This document shows, piece after piece, positions 8,200 through 17,186 of a DNA stretch of 64,000 nt (positions within the stretch are counted from its first letter, which is position 1; each line of letters begins with the position of its first letter). The notes under the pieces are model-generated. The model ran no database searches and was not told where the DNA came from. It was given only the letters and a program-made list of their open reading frames with translations. The stretch comes from Nocardioides ginsengisegetis (GTDB lineage Bacteria; Actinomycetota; Actinomycetes; Propionibacteriales; Nocardioidaceae): contig NZ_JACGXA010000001.1 in assembly GCF_014138045.1 (NCBI RefSeq), positions 1,783,001-1,847,000 of the forward strand, given 5' to 3'. The position numbers and the translations under genes were made by a program.

Positions 8200-9045
8200 T
8201 CAGCGGCCTCCCTGCTCGAGCGATGCGGCGGGGCCGTCGGGGCGCGTCATCCGGCCCGCGATCACCCGGTCGGCGATCTCGGCGACCTCGGAGTCGGGCA
8301 TCCGGCGTCCGCCGTCGGCGGTCATCACCTGGACGACGGGGAAGATCCGGCGGGTGATGTCGGGGCCTCCGGTCGCGGAGTCGTCGTCGGCGGCGTCGTA
8401 CAGCGCCTCGATGACGGCCTGGACGGTCAGGTCGGCCGTCAGGTCGTCGCGGTAGAGCTTCTTCAGCGAGCCGCGGGCGAACAGCGAGCCCGAGCCGACC
8501 GAGTGGAAGGCCGTCTCCTCGTAGCGACCGCCCGTCACGTCGTAGCTGAAGATGCGCCCCTGGGAGTGGTTGAGGTCGTAGCCGGCGAAGAGCGGGACGA
8601 CGGCCAGGCCCTGCATGGCCATGCCGAGGTTGGCGCGGATCAGCGCCGCGAGCCGGTTGGCCTTGCCGTCCATCGAGAGCGTGCTGCCCTCGATCTTCTC
8701 GTAGTGCTCGAGCTCGGTCTGGAACAGCCGCACCATCTCGACCGCGAGGCCCGCGGTGCCGGCGATGCCGACCGCGGAGAACTCGTCGGCCGGGAAGACC
8801 TTCTCGATGTCGCGCTGGGCGATGATGTTGCCCATCGTCGCCCGGCGGTCACCGGCCATGACGACGCCCCCGGGGAACGTCGCCGCCACGATCGTGGTGC
8901 CGTGCGGGGCGAGGTCCCCGGCGTGGCCCTGCGGGAGGGTACGCCGTGCGGGGAGCAGGTCGGGTGCCTGCTGGGAGAGGAAGTCACTGAAGGACGAGGA
9001 GCCCGGGACGAGGTACGCCGCGGGCAGGCGCGGTGACTGGCTCAC
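8200..9045 (-). CDS. prcB: 20S proteasome beta subunit PrcB
   Basis: PrcB is the proteolytic subunit, made as a precursor. The propeptide is 49 residues and processing before [12 protein letters not shown] would expose Thr50 as the nucleophile. Downstream motifs [14 protein letters not shown] (the catalytic-site Asp and Arg region) and the later lysine/serine positions are conserved. It starts with GTG, and its start overlaps the pup stop as GTGA, giving the conserved pup-prcB-prcA order. Length (281 aa) is typical. Confidence 0.96.
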   Translation of the reverse strand: MSQSPRLPAAYLVPGSSSFSDFLSQQAPDLLPARRTLPQGHAGDLAPHGTTIVAATFPGGVVMAGDRRATMGNIIAQRDIEKVFPADEFSAVGIAGTAGLAVEMVRLFQTELEHYEKIEGSTLSMDGKANRLAALIRANLGMAMQGLAVVPLFAGYDLNHSQGRIFSYDVTGGRYEETAFHSVGSGSLFARGSLKKLYRDDLTADLTVQAVIEALYDAADDDSATGGPDITRRIFPVVQVMTADGGRRMPDSEVAEIADRVIAGRMTRPDGPAASLEQGGR

Positions 9046-9239
9046 TGGCCACCCTTCTGGATGAACGACTTCACGAAGTCCTCGGCGTTGGTCTCGAGGA
9101 CGTCGTCGATCTCGTCGAGGATCGCGTCGACGTCGTCGTCCAGCGACTCCTTGCGCTCGGCCACGTCGCTCTCGGGAGCTGCCTGGGTGGCGTCCTCGGT
9201 CTCCGAGGACTTGCGGGGTTGCTTCTGCTCCTGTGCCAT
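9042..9239 (-). CDS. pup: Prokaryotic ubiquitin-like protein Pup
   Basis: Pup is a 65-residue, intrinsically disordered tag. The sequence is highly acidic, with a central helical segment (about residues 30-55, [20 protein letters not shown]) that binds the coiled coil of ARC. It ends in KGGQ. The terminal Gln must be deamidated by Dop to Glu before PafA can ligate it. AAGGAG (9246-9251) serves as ribosome site, and a TAGGGT element (9264-9269) indicates a promoter between dop and pup. Confidence 0.97.
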   Translation of the reverse strand: MAQEQKQPRKSSETEDATQAAPESDVAERKESLDDDVDAILDEIDDVLETNAEDFVKSFIQKGGQ

Positions 9240-9263
9240 GTCGTTCTCCTTCGGCTCACTACG

Positions 9264-9269
9264 ACCCTA
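9264..9269 (-). promoter_or_regulatory. -10 element (TAGGGT) of the pup-prcB-prcA operon
   Basis: TAGGGT on the minus strand lies 24 bases before the pup ATG, ahead of a clear AAGGAG ribosome site, so pup-prcBA can be transcribed apart from dop. Confidence 0.45.
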
Positions 9270-9309
9270 GCGAGTCGGTGGTGCCCCGGTGCGGGACCGA
9301 CGCGGAATT

Positions 9310-10818
9310 TCAGCGGGTGAGTGCGGCGAACAGCTGTTCGGCGGTGTCGCAGCGGTCCAGGAGCTCGCCGACGTGGGCCTTGCTGCCCCGCATCGGGTCG
9401 ATCGTGGGCACCCGCTGGAGGGACTCGCGGCCGGGCAGGTCGAAGATCACCGAGTCCCAGGACGCGGCGGCGACGTGCTCGGCGTACTTCTCCAGGCAGC
9501 GTCCGCGGAAGTAGGCCCGGGTGTCCTCCGGAGGGTCGTGCATGGCGACCTCGACCGCGTGGTCGTCGAGCAGCCGCTCGATCCGGCCCATCCCCACCAG
9601 CCGGTGGTAGAGGCCCTTCTCGGGCCGGATGTCGGAGTACTGGTAGTCGATCAGCTGCAGCTTGGCGTCGTCCCAGGCGAGCCCGTCGCGGGAGCGGTAC
9701 TGCTCGAGCAGCTTGAGCTTGGCGACCCAGTCGAGCTCGGTCGCGCACAGCATCGGGTCGCGCTCGAGCCGGCCGAGCACGGACTCCCACCGGGCCAGCA
9801 CGTCGACCGTCTGGGGGTCGGCGTCGTTGCCGAGCCGGTCCTCGACGTACTTGCGGGCGAGGTCGAGGTACTCCAGCTGGAGCTGCACGGCCGTGAGCTT
9901 GCGGCCGTCGCGCAGGCTGATGGTCTGCTGCAGGGTCGGGTCGTGCGACACCGCGCGCAGCGCCGAGACCGGGCCGTCGACGGTCAGGTCGCCGGTGAGG
10001 AACCGGTCCTCGATCATCGCCAGCACCAGCGCGGTGGTGCCGACCTTGAGGTAGGTGGAGATCTCCGACAGGTTGGCGTCGCCGATGATGACGTGCAGGC
10101 GGCGGTACTTCTCCGGGTCGGCGTGCGGCTCGTCGCGGGTGTTGATGATCGGCCGCTTGAGCGTCGTCTCGAGGCCGACCTCGACCTCGAAGAAGTCGGC
10201 GCGTTGGCTGACCTGGTAGCCGTGCTCGCGGCCGTCCTGACCGATGCCGACCCGTCCCGCGCCGCACACGACCTGGCGGCTGACGAAGAACGGCGTCAGG
10301 TGCCGCACGATGTCGGCGAACGGGGTCGAGCGGCGCATCAGGTAGTTCTCGTGGGCGCCGTACGACGCCCCCTTGTTGTCGGTGTTGTTCTTGTAGAGCG
10401 TGATCGGGGCGCCACCGGGGAGCTGGCCGGCGCGGCGCTGCGCGTCGAGCATCACCTGCTCTCCCGCCTTGTCCCAGCGCACGATGTCGAGGGGCGTGGT
10501 GACCTCGGGCGTGGAGTACTCCGGGTGCGCGTGGTCGACGTAGAGCCGGGCGCCGTTGGTGAGGATGACGTTGGCCAGCCCCATGTCCTCGTCGGTCAGC
10601 TGCGAGGGGTCGGCGACCTGGCGGGACATGTCGAAGCCGCGCGCGTCACGCAGCGGCGACTCCTCCTCGAAGTCCCAGCGCGCGCGGCGGGCCTTCACCG
10701 TCGCCGACGCGTAGGCGTTGACGACCTGCGAGGAGGCGACCATCGGGTTGGCCAACGGCTGCCCGACCACCGAGATGCCGTACTCGACCTCGGTGCCCAT
10801 GACGCGACGCACACTCAT
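9310..10818 (-). CDS. dop: Pup deamidase/depupylase Dop
   Basis: Dop converts the C-terminal Gln of Pup to Glu and also removes Pup from substrates. It is a paralogue of PafA, with [11 protein letters not shown] at the N-terminus and [18 protein letters not shown], in which D95 is the likely catalytic aspartate. [19 protein letters not shown] and [19 protein letters not shown] follow. The roughly 35-residue insert after the first motif (about residues 40-75), the Dop-loop that separates Dop from PafA, is present. The 502 aa length fits. A TAGGCT element six bases before the ATG suggests a leaderless message. Confidence 0.96.
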   Translation of the reverse strand: MSVRRVMGTEVEYGISVVGQPLANPMVASSQVVNAYASATVKARRARWDFEEESPLRDARGFDMSRQVADPSQLTDEDMGLANVILTNGARLYVDHAHPEYSTPEVTTPLDIVRWDKAGEQVMLDAQRRAGQLPGGAPITLYKNNTDNKGASYGAHENYLMRRSTPFADIVRHLTPFFVSRQVVCGAGRVGIGQDGREHGYQVSQRADFFEVEVGLETTLKRPIINTRDEPHADPEKYRRLHVIIGDANLSEISTYLKVGTTALVLAMIEDRFLTGDLTVDGPVSALRAVSHDPTLQQTISLRDGRKLTAVQLQLEYLDLARKYVEDRLGNDADPQTVDVLARWESVLGRLERDPMLCATELDWVAKLKLLEQYRSRDGLAWDDAKLQLIDYQYSDIRPEKGLYHRLVGMGRIERLLDDHAVEVAMHDPPEDTRAYFRGRCLEKYAEHVAAASWDSVIFDLPGRESLQRVPTIDPMRGSKAHVGELLDRCDTAEQLFAALTR

Positions 10819-10824
10819 GCCGCG

Positions 10825-10830
10825 AGCCTA
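10825..10830 (-). promoter_or_regulatory. Leaderless -10 element (TAGGCT) of dop
   Basis: TAGGCT on the minus strand lies six bases before the dop ATG at 10818; no ribosome site is present. Confidence 0.5.
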
Positions 10831-10878
10831 CGCGTCGGCACCAGTGACGGGCGTCGCCTCGCGGGGGCATCCTGAGGC

Positions 10879-11502
10879 ATGGGCATCTGGGCGGAGCACG
10901 TCGTTCCCCGCATCGTGGAGAAGTCGTGCGGCATGAAGGAGACCGGTCCCTTCCGGGACGAGGCGTGCGTCGGGCTGACCGGCCGGGTGCTGGAGATCGG
11001 CTTCGGGTCAGGCCACAACGTCGACCACTACCCCGCCGAGGTGACCGGGGTCGCCGCCGTCGAGCCCTCCGACACCGGGTGGCGGCTCTCGGAGCGCCGG
11101 CGCGAGCGCAGCCGGGTGCCGATCGAGCGGTCGGGCCTCGACGGCCAGGCGCTGGACGCGGCGGACGCGAGCTTCGACTCCGCCCTCTCGACGTTCTCGC
11201 TGTGCACGATCCCCGACCCGGTCCAGGCGCTGCGCGAGGTGCGGCGCGTGCTGCGACCCGGCGGGACCCTGCACTTCGCCGAGCACGGCCTGTCCCCCGA
11301 CGAGCGCGTACGCCGCTGGCAGCACCGGCTCGAGCCGGTCCAGCGCCGGGTCGCCGACGGCTGCCACCTGACCCGTGACATCCCCGCGCTCGTGGCCGAG
11401 GCGGGCTTCGAGGTGACCGACCTGCGCACGACGTACCTGCCGGGGCCCGCGCCGAGCAGGCCCTTCGGCTACGTCTACGTGGGCCGGGCGACCCGGACCT
11501 GA
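10879..11502 (+). CDS. Class I SAM-dependent methyltransferase
   Basis: The protein has 207 aa. A Rossmann methyltransferase fold is shown by motif I (VLEIGFGSGHNVDHYP), an acidic post-I strand (AAVEPSD), the motif IV region (DASFDSALSTFSLCTIPDP) and VRRVLRPGGTLHFAEHG. This is the UbiE/ArsM-like small-molecule group; the substrate cannot be told. It is transcribed against the surrounding proteasome genes, divergent from dop and convergent with arc (11 bases apart), so it is a stand-alone gene within the locus. Confidence 0.85.
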   Translation: MGIWAEHVVPRIVEKSCGMKETGPFRDEACVGLTGRVLEIGFGSGHNVDHYPAEVTGVAAVEPSDTGWRLSERRRERSRVPIERSGLDGQALDAADASFDSALSTFSLCTIPDPVQALREVRRVLRPGGTLHFAEHGLSPDERVRRWQHRLEPVQRRVADGCHLTRDIPALVAEAGFEVTDLRTTYLPGPAPSRPFGYVYVGRATRT

Positions 11503-11512
11503 CCGCCGCCGA

Positions 11513-13267
11513 TCAGAGGTACTGACCCGTGTTGGACACGGTGTCGATCGACCGGCCCGGCTCGGTGCCCTGCTTGCCGGTGATGAGCGTGCGGATGAAG
11601 ACGATCCGCTCGCCCTTCTTGCCGGAGATGCGGGCCCAGTCGTCGGGGTTGGTGGTGTTGGGGAGGTCCTCGTTCTCCTTGAACTCGTCCACGCACGCCT
11701 GGAGCAGGTGCTGGACGCGGAGCCCCTTCTGGTCGTGGTCGAGGAGGTCCTTGATCGCCATCTTCTTGGACCGGTCGACGATGTTCTGGATCATCGCGCC
11801 GGAGTTGAAGTCCTTGAAGTAGAGGACTTCCTTGTCGCCGTTGGCGTAGGTGACCTCGAGGAAGCGGTTCTCCTCGGACTCGGTGTACATCCGCTCGACC
11901 GCGGCCCGGATCATGCCGGCCACACAGGCGGCCCGGTCGTTGCCGAACTCCGCGAGGTCGTCGGCGTGCAGGGGCAGCGTGGCTGTCAGGTATTTGGAGA
12001 AGATGTCGCGCGCCGACTCGGCATCGGGCCGCTCGATCTTGATCTTCACGTCGAGGCGGCCGGGCCGCAGGATCGCCGGGTCGATCATGTCCTCGCGGTT
12101 GGAGGCGCCGATGACCAGGACGTTCTCGAGCAGCTCGACGCCGTCGATCTCGCTCAGCAGCTGGGGAACGATGGTGTTCTCGACGTCGGAGGAGACGCCC
12201 GAGCCGCGGGTGCGGAACAGCGAGTCCATCTCGTCGAAGAACACGATGACCGGCGTGCCCTCGCTGGCCTTCTCACGGGCCCGCTGGAAGACCAGGCGGA
12301 TGTGCCGCTCGGTCTCGCCGACGTACTTGTTGAGCAGCTCGGGGCCCTTGATGTTGAGGAAGTAGGACTTCCCCTCCTGGCCGGTCTTGGCCGCGACCTT
12401 CTTGGCGAGGCTGTTGGCGACCGCCTTGGCGATCAGCGTCTTGCCGCAGCCGGGAGGGCCGTAGAGCAGCACGCCCTTGGGCGGCTTGAGCTCGTGCTCC
12501 TTGAAGAGCTCGGGGTGGAGGTAGGGCAGCTCGACGGCGTCGCGGATCTGCTCGATCTGGTTGATCAGGCCGCCGATCGCGGAGTAGTCGATGTCCGGGA
12601 CCTCTTCGAGGACCAGCTCCTCGACCTCGGACTTCGGGACCTTCTCGTAGACGTAGCCCGCGCGCGAGTCGAGCAGCAGCGAGTCGCCGGCGCGGAGGGT
12701 CTGGCCGCGCAGCGGCTCCGCGAGGCGCACGACCCGCTCCTCGTCGGCGTTGGCGATGACCAGGGCGCGGTCGCCGTCCTCGAGGAGCTCCTTGAACATC
12801 ACGACCTCGCCGACCTGCTCGAACTCGAGCGCGGCGACCACGTTGAGCGCCTCGTTGAGCATGACCTCCTGGCCACGCTGGAGGTCGTCGAGGTCCACCG
12901 AGGGGCTGACGTTGACGCGCAGCTTGCGGCCGCCGGTGAAGACGTCGATGGAGTCGTCCTCGTTGCGGGCCAGGAACGTGCCGAAGCCGGCCGGCGGCTG
13001 GGCGAGCCGGTCGACCTCCTCCTTGAGCTTCATGATCTGGTCGCGGGCCTCGCGGAGCGTCTGGGCGAGCCGCTCGTTCTGCGACGTGACGCCCGCGAGC
13101 GAGCGCTGGGTGTCGGCCAGGCGCAGCTCGAGGCTGCGCGAGTGGGACGGTGCGTCGCTCAACCGGCGGCGGAGATCGGTGACCTCAGCCTCGAGGAAGC
13201 GCAGCTGGTTCTCGAGCTCGTCCGGGCTGCGACCACCCGCGCTGGAAACGCCTTCTGATGTGGACAT
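11513..13267 (-). CDS. arc: Proteasome-activating AAA ATPase ARC (Mpa)
   Basis: ARC unfolds pupylated proteins and feeds them into the 20S core. An N-terminal coiled coil (about residues 15-90) binds Pup. Two OB-fold domains (about 95-225) precede the AAA module, which has Walker A GPPGCGKT at about 270-277 and Walker [11 protein letters not shown] about 60 residues later. The protein ends in Q-Y-L, the penultimate tyrosine that opens the alpha-ring gate. I chose the ATG at 13267, eight bases after AGGAGG; a GTG at 13276 is too close to that site. A TAGGGT element lies at 13291-13296. Confidence 0.96.
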   Translation of the reverse strand: MSTSEGVSSAGGRSPDELENQLRFLEAEVTDLRRRLSDAPSHSRSLELRLADTQRSLAGVTSQNERLAQTLREARDQIMKLKEEVDRLAQPPAGFGTFLARNEDDSIDVFTGGRKLRVNVSPSVDLDDLQRGQEVMLNEALNVVAALEFEQVGEVVMFKELLEDGDRALVIANADEERVVRLAEPLRGQTLRAGDSLLLDSRAGYVYEKVPKSEVEELVLEEVPDIDYSAIGGLINQIEQIRDAVELPYLHPELFKEHELKPPKGVLLYGPPGCGKTLIAKAVANSLAKKVAAKTGQEGKSYFLNIKGPELLNKYVGETERHIRLVFQRAREKASEGTPVIVFFDEMDSLFRTRGSGVSSDVENTIVPQLLSEIDGVELLENVLVIGASNREDMIDPAILRPGRLDVKIKIERPDAESARDIFSKYLTATLPLHADDLAEFGNDRAACVAGMIRAAVERMYTESEENRFLEVTYANGDKEVLYFKDFNSGAMIQNIVDRSKKMAIKDLLDHDQKGLRVQHLLQACVDEFKENEDLPNTTNPDDWARISGKKGERIVFIRTLITGKQGTEPGRSIDTVSNTGQYL

Positions 13268-13290
13268 CAGCGTCACCTCCTGTGCAGTTG

Positions 13291-13296
13291 ACCCTA
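13291..13296 (-). promoter_or_regulatory. -10 element (TAGGGT) of arc
   Basis: TAGGGT on the minus strand lies 23 bases before the arc ATG, followed by AGGAGG, a conventional leadered arrangement. Confidence 0.45.
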
Positions 13297-13371
13297 CCCG
13301 CGTAGGCCCCCAGAGGAAGGGGATAACCCGCGGTGTTGGTCACGATTTGGGCCAGGAGTGGTCACTCCGGG

Positions 13372-14322
13372 TCACTCCGCGGCGTCCTCCGGGACCCCGG
13401 GGGGCCGCGGACCGGTGTAGTCCGGTCCGTAGGCGCCCGGCGCCGGACGGCGCTTCTTCAGCGGCGGCCGCTCCCCCGGCGCCATCCGGCGCGCGGTCAC
13501 GAGGAACGCGGTGTGCCCGATCATCTTGTGGCCCGGGCGAACCGCGAGACCCTCGACGTGCCAGTCGCGGACCATCGACTCCCACGGCTGCGGCTCGGTG
13601 AAGCCCCCGTGCACGCGCACCGTCTCGCAGAAGCGGGACAGCTGCGTCGTGGTGGCGACGTACGCACAGACGATGCCGCCGGGGCGGAGCGCGTCGGCGG
13701 CCGCGTCGAGGCAGTCCCAGGGCGCGAGCATGTCGAGGATGATGCGGTCGGCCTGGTCCCCGGAGGCCGGCAGCTCCTCGGCCAGGTCGCCCAGGCGCAG
13801 CTCCCAGGCGGGGTGCTCGCCGCCGAAGAACTGGGTGACGTTCTGGCGTGCGACGTCCGCGAACTCCTCGCGGCGTTCGTACGACGTGACCTTGCCGTGC
13901 GGCCCGACGGCCCGCAGCAGCGAGCAGGTCAGGGCGCCCGAGCCGACGCCGGCCTCGACGACGTGGGCGCCGGGGAAGATGTCGGCCATCGCGATGATCT
14001 GGGCGGAGTCCTTGGGGTAGACGACGGCCGCGCCGCGCGGCATCGAGACCACGAACTCCGAGAGCAGCGGGCGGAAGACGAGGTACTCGCCGCCGGCCGA
14101 GGACGTGACGGTGAAGCCCTCCTCGCGGCCGATCAGCTCGTCGTGCTCGAAGTGGCCGCGGTTGGAGAAGAAGCGCTTGCCGGGCTCGAGGGCGATGTTG
14201 TGCCGGCGGCCCTTGCTGTCCAGGAGCCGCACCCACTCGCCGGCCCGCAGCGGGCCGCGGTGCACGCCCGACCAGGCCTCCTGCGGGATGTCGTTCACGG
14301 GCTCGTCAGGGGTCTCGGACAT
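13372..14322 (-). CDS. trmI: tRNA (adenine-58-N1)-methyltransferase TrmI
   Basis: TrmI places N1-methyladenosine at position 58 of the tRNA T-loop. The N-terminal small domain (GPLRAGEWVRLLDSKGRRH, FSNRGHFEHDELIG) and the methyltransferase core (ADIFPGAHVVEAGVGSGAL, YERREEFADVA, DRIILDMLAPW) are characteristic. The C-terminus is a short Pro/Lys/Arg-rich tail. It is the usual neighbour of arc. A TAGGGT element lies seven bases before the ATG, with no ribosome site, so it is probably leaderless. Confidence 0.93.
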   Translation of the reverse strand: MSETPDEPVNDIPQEAWSGVHRGPLRAGEWVRLLDSKGRRHNIALEPGKRFFSNRGHFEHDELIGREEGFTVTSSAGGEYLVFRPLLSEFVVSMPRGAAVVYPKDSAQIIAMADIFPGAHVVEAGVGSGALTCSLLRAVGPHGKVTSYERREEFADVARQNVTQFFGGEHPAWELRLGDLAEELPASGDQADRIILDMLAPWDCLDAAADALRPGGIVCAYVATTTQLSRFCETVRVHGGFTEPQPWESMVRDWHVEGLAVRPGHKMIGHTAFLVTARRMAPGERPPLKKRRPAPGAYGPDYTGPRPPGVPEDAAE

Positions 14323-14329
14323 GCGCCGA

Positions 14330-14335
14330 ACCCTA
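14330..14335 (-). promoter_or_regulatory. Leaderless -10 element (TAGGGT) of trmI
   Basis: TAGGGT on the minus strand lies seven bases before the trmI ATG at 14322. Confidence 0.5.
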
Positions 14336-14353
14336 GGACATCGCTCCGGTGGG

Positions 14354-15508
14354 TCAGCGACCGGAGGCGCGGAAGGCGCGGTCCACGTCGGCGGTCGAGA
14401 GCACGCCGTAGATGCTGCCGTCCTCCTCGAGGAGGAGGTACTCCTCGGCCGGGGCCCGGCTGATCGCGAGGACGAGGTCCTCGCCGGTGATCGTGGCGGG
14501 GAGGCTGAGGCCCTCGCCGAGGGTGCGGGCCACCGCGGAGACGGCCACCCAGGGGCGCCGGTCCTCGGGAGTCGCCAGCAGCGCGGCCTCGCTCACCACG
14601 CCCACGGGATGGCCACTGCCGGTGACGGTGACGATGGATCCGGCATGGGCCTCCTGGGCACGGCGCACCGCCTCGGCCAGCGGCAGGTCGTCGGGGACGG
14701 CGAGGGTACGGCGGGCCAGGTCCCGGGCGACCAGGCTGGGCAGGCGGCGCCGCAGCCGGGCCGAGGCCATGGCCGCGGTGGACCCGGACCACAGGAACAT
14801 CGCCACGACGAAGGCGAGGACGAAGTCGAGGACCTCCGGACGGGTCCCGAAGACCGCCTCCTGGGCCAGCGGCCAGGCCAGCACGGCGACGGCGGTGATC
14901 CGGCCGCCCCACCCGGCGACGATCGTGCCGCGGTGGACGTTGCCCGTCACGCCCCACACGATCGACTTCAGCACGCGGCCGCCGTCGAGCGGCAGGCCCG
15001 GGACCAGGTTGAGGACGCCGACGAGCAGGTTGGCCCCGGCCAGCCCCTCGACGGCCATCAGGAGCAGGCCGTCGGGGGTCAGGAACCAGAGCCCCAGGGC
15101 CAGGCCGCCGACCGCCAGGGAGGTCAGCGGGCCGACGACGGCGATCCAGAACTCCTGGCGCGGCTTGCGGGCCTCGCCCTCGATCGCCGTCATGCCGCCG
15201 AGGAAGTGCAGGGTGATCGAGGTGACCGGGAAGCCGTAGCGCCGCGCCATGAGCGCGTGCGATGCCTCGTGGAGCAGCACCGAGAGGTAGAGCACGACCG
15301 CGAAGGCCAGCCCGGCGACGTACTTCAGGGGGCCGAGCCCGGGCGAGACCTGCTCGACCCGCGGAGCCATGATGATGGCGATCAGGCCGGCGACGAGGAA
15401 CCACGACGAGGTCACCAGGACGTCGCTGCCCGCGATCGTGCCGACCTTGAAGGTCCCCGGGGGTCGGCGGGGTGGCGCGGGGGCATCACCGGAGCGGTCA
15501 TCAGGCAC
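14354..15508 (-). CDS. Site-2 protease family (M50) membrane metallopeptidase with CBS domains
   Basis: This protein (384 aa) has about six transmembrane helices carrying the M50 zinc sites: HEASH within LLHEASHALMARRYG, and the second ligand motif NLVPGLPLDGGRVL. A cytoplasmic pair of CBS domains occupies the last 120 or so residues (GSIVTVTGSGHPVGVVSEAAL, YGVLSTADVDRAF). Such proteases cut substrates within the membrane; the CBS pair usually senses adenine nucleotides. The target is unknown. Starting GTG follows a TAGCCT element by six bases (leaderless). It is divergent from the RecB-like gene. A second M50-CBS protein lies at 21267. Confidence 0.92.
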   Translation of the reverse strand: MPDDRSGDAPAPPRRPPGTFKVGTIAGSDVLVTSSWFLVAGLIAIIMAPRVEQVSPGLGPLKYVAGLAFAVVLYLSVLLHEASHALMARRYGFPVTSITLHFLGGMTAIEGEARKPRQEFWIAVVGPLTSLAVGGLALGLWFLTPDGLLLMAVEGLAGANLLVGVLNLVPGLPLDGGRVLKSIVWGVTGNVHRGTIVAGWGGRITAVAVLAWPLAQEAVFGTRPEVLDFVLAFVVAMFLWSGSTAAMASARLRRRLPSLVARDLARRTLAVPDDLPLAEAVRRAQEAHAGSIVTVTGSGHPVGVVSEAALLATPEDRRPWVAVSAVARTLGEGLSLPATITGEDLVLAISRAPAEEYLLLEEDGSIYGVLSTADVDRAFRASGR

Positions 15509-15514
15509 ACCTCG

Positions 15515-15520
15515 AGGCTA
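15515..15520 (-). promoter_or_regulatory. Leaderless -10 element (TAGCCT) of the M50 protease gene
   Basis: TAGCCT on the minus strand lies six bases before the GTG at 15508. Confidence 0.45.
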
Positions 15521-15579
15521 TCCGACCGGTCCCCGCACGACCGGGGCGCGTGTCCGGGGCGAGTGTCCGTGGCCTCACC

Positions 15580-15585
15580 TAGGGT
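15580..15585 (+). promoter_or_regulatory. Leaderless -10 element (TAGGGT) of the RecB-like gene
   Basis: TAGGGT lies seven bases before the ATG at 15593; no ribosome site is present. Confidence 0.5.
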
Positions 15586-15592
15586 GGCCCGC

Positions 15593-16534
15593 ATGAGTGA
15601 GGTGCAGCGTCCAGCGTCCCCCGCCGAGCGGGTGTCGACGCCCGTCGACGGCGTCGACGTCCTGGGAGCGCTGTCCCCCAGCCGTGCCGGCGACTTCATG
15701 ACCTGCCCGCTCCTCTACCGCTTCCGCACGATCGACCACCTGCCGGAGCCCTTCTCCCCCGACGCCGTGCGCGGCACGGTCGTCCACAAGGTGCTCGAGG
15801 ACCTCTTCGACCTCCCCGCCGAGCAGCGCACCCCCGAGCAGGCCCGCGACATGCTGGGGCCGGCGTGGGATCGGCTGCTGGAGGAGGAGCCGGAGATCGC
15901 CGAGATGTTCGTCCCGCCCGCGGGTGGCGACACGGGCGTGCCCGAGCTGGGCGCCTGGCTGACGTCGTGCCGGGAGGTGCTCGACCGCTACTTCACCATG
16001 GAGGACCCGCGCCGCCTCGAGCCCGCCGAGCGCGAGCTCTACGTCGAGACCCTGCTGGAGTCCAAGCTCCTGCTGCGCGGCTTCGTGGACCGCATCGACG
16101 TCGCCCCCGACGGCGCGATCCGGGTGGTCGACTACAAGACCGGGCGCTCGCCGGGTGAGATGTTCGAGGCCAAGGCGCTGTTCCAGATGAAGTTCTACGC
16201 CCTGGTGCTGTGGCGCACCCGCGGGGTGGTCCCGGCGATGCTCCAGCTGGTCTACCTCGGCAACGGCGAGATCCTCCGCCACGTCCCCGACGAGGCCGAC
16301 CTGCTCGCGACCGAGCGCAAGGTCGAGGCGATCTGGCACGCCATCCAGCGGGCCGAGGAGTCCGGAGACTGGCGCCCCAACCGGGGCCGGTTGTGCGACT
16401 GGTGCAGCCACCGGGCCGTCTGCCCAGCGTGGGGTGGCACTCCCCCGCCGCTGCCCGAGCGCCAGCCGCTCACGCTCGCCGAGCCGCTGGACGACCCGCT
16501 CACTGAGCAGCTGGCCGGAGGGCCGACGGCCTAG
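15593..16534 (+). CDS. RecB-family PD-(D/E)XK exonuclease
   Basis: A stand-alone nuclease domain of 313 aa, without a helicase. It shows LSPSRAGDFMTCPLLYRFR at the N-terminus, GTVVHKVLEDLF (catalytic-domain helix), GFVDRIDVAPDGAIRVVDYKTG (the D and D-Y-K-T nuclease motif) and, near the end, CDWCSHRAVCPAW. The single N-terminal cysteine plus three C-terminal cysteines match the iron-sulfur staple of AddB/Cas4-like nucleases. Such proteins are common next to trmI/arc in actinobacteria and probably act in DNA repair. An earlier in-frame extension has no start signal, and the ATG at 15593 fits the leaderless promoter. Confidence 0.9.
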   Translation: MSEVQRPASPAERVSTPVDGVDVLGALSPSRAGDFMTCPLLYRFRTIDHLPEPFSPDAVRGTVVHKVLEDLFDLPAEQRTPEQARDMLGPAWDRLLEEEPEIAEMFVPPAGGDTGVPELGAWLTSCREVLDRYFTMEDPRRLEPAERELYVETLLESKLLLRGFVDRIDVAPDGAIRVVDYKTGRSPGEMFEAKALFQMKFYALVLWRTRGVVPAMLQLVYLGNGEILRHVPDEADLLATERKVEAIWHAIQRAEESGDWRPNRGRLCDWCSHRAVCPAWGGTPPPLPERQPLTLAEPLDDPLTEQLAGGPTA

Positions 16535-16541
16535 CGGCCTG

Positions 16542-17186
16542 TCAGTCGTCCCCCAGGCCGTTGCGCTCGACCCAGAGCGCGGCCTGGGTCCGGTCGGCGA
16601 CGCCGATCCGGGCGAAGGCAGAGGTGAGGTGCGCCTTGACCGTGCGCTCGCTGATGTCGAGCCGGCGGCCGATCTGCTTGTTGGCCAGCCCCTCGCGGAC
16701 CAGCCGGAGCACCTCCGTCTCGCGGGTGGTCAGCTGCACGTCGCGGGAGCCGGCCCGGATGCCCAGCAGGGTGCGGGCGGCCCGCGGGTGGATGGGCGAC
16801 TCGCCCCGGCTCACCGCGCGGATGCCGTCGAGCACGTCGTCGGGGTCGGCGTCCTTGAGGAGGTAGCCCACGGCGCCGGCGTCGAGCGCGGCGAGGATCC
16901 GCTCGGAGTCGGAGTAGGACGTCAGCACCAGCACGTCGACGCCGAGCTTCTCGGCCACGATCGTCCGGGTCGCGCTCACCCCGTCGACCTCGGGCATCTG
17001 CAGGTCCATGAGCACCACGTCGGGCCGCAGCCGGCGTACGGCCTCGAGCGCCTGGGCGCCGTTCTCGGCGTGACCGACCACCTCGATGTCGGCCGTGCCG
17101 CTGAGAAGCTGCTCCAGCCCGGCCCTGATCACCGCGTGGTCGTCGACCAGGACGACGCGGATCGGTGTGGCCTCAGCGCGCGTCAT
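16542..17186 (-). CDS. NarL/FixJ-family response regulator
   Basis: The protein has 214 aa. The receiver domain carries the acidic pocket LVDDH and phospho-acceptor D61 in VVLMDLQMPEVDG, with the switch threonine in VLTSY and lysine in LLKDA. A LuxR-type HTH follows (LTTRETEVLRLVREGLANKQIGRRLDISERTVKAH). It is the output partner of the kinase encoded immediately upstream, whose stop overlaps its start as ATGA. The regulated genes are unknown. It is convergent with the RecB-like gene, eight bases apart. Confidence 0.93.
   Translation of the reverse strand: MTRAEATPIRVVLVDDHAVIRAGLEQLLSGTADIEVVGHAENGAQALEAVRRLRPDVVLMDLQMPEVDGVSATRTIVAEKLGVDVLVLTSYSDSERILAALDAGAVGYLLKDADPDDVLDGIRAVSRGESPIHPRAARTLLGIRAGSRDVQLTTRETEVLRLVREGLANKQIGRRLDISERTVKAHLTSAFARIGVADRTQAALWVERNGLGDD

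Noticed and set aside
14105..15592. N-terminal extension of the RecB-like protein
   Set aside because: The extension is antisense to the M50 protease gene; TAGGGT seven bases before ATG 15593 marks the true start.
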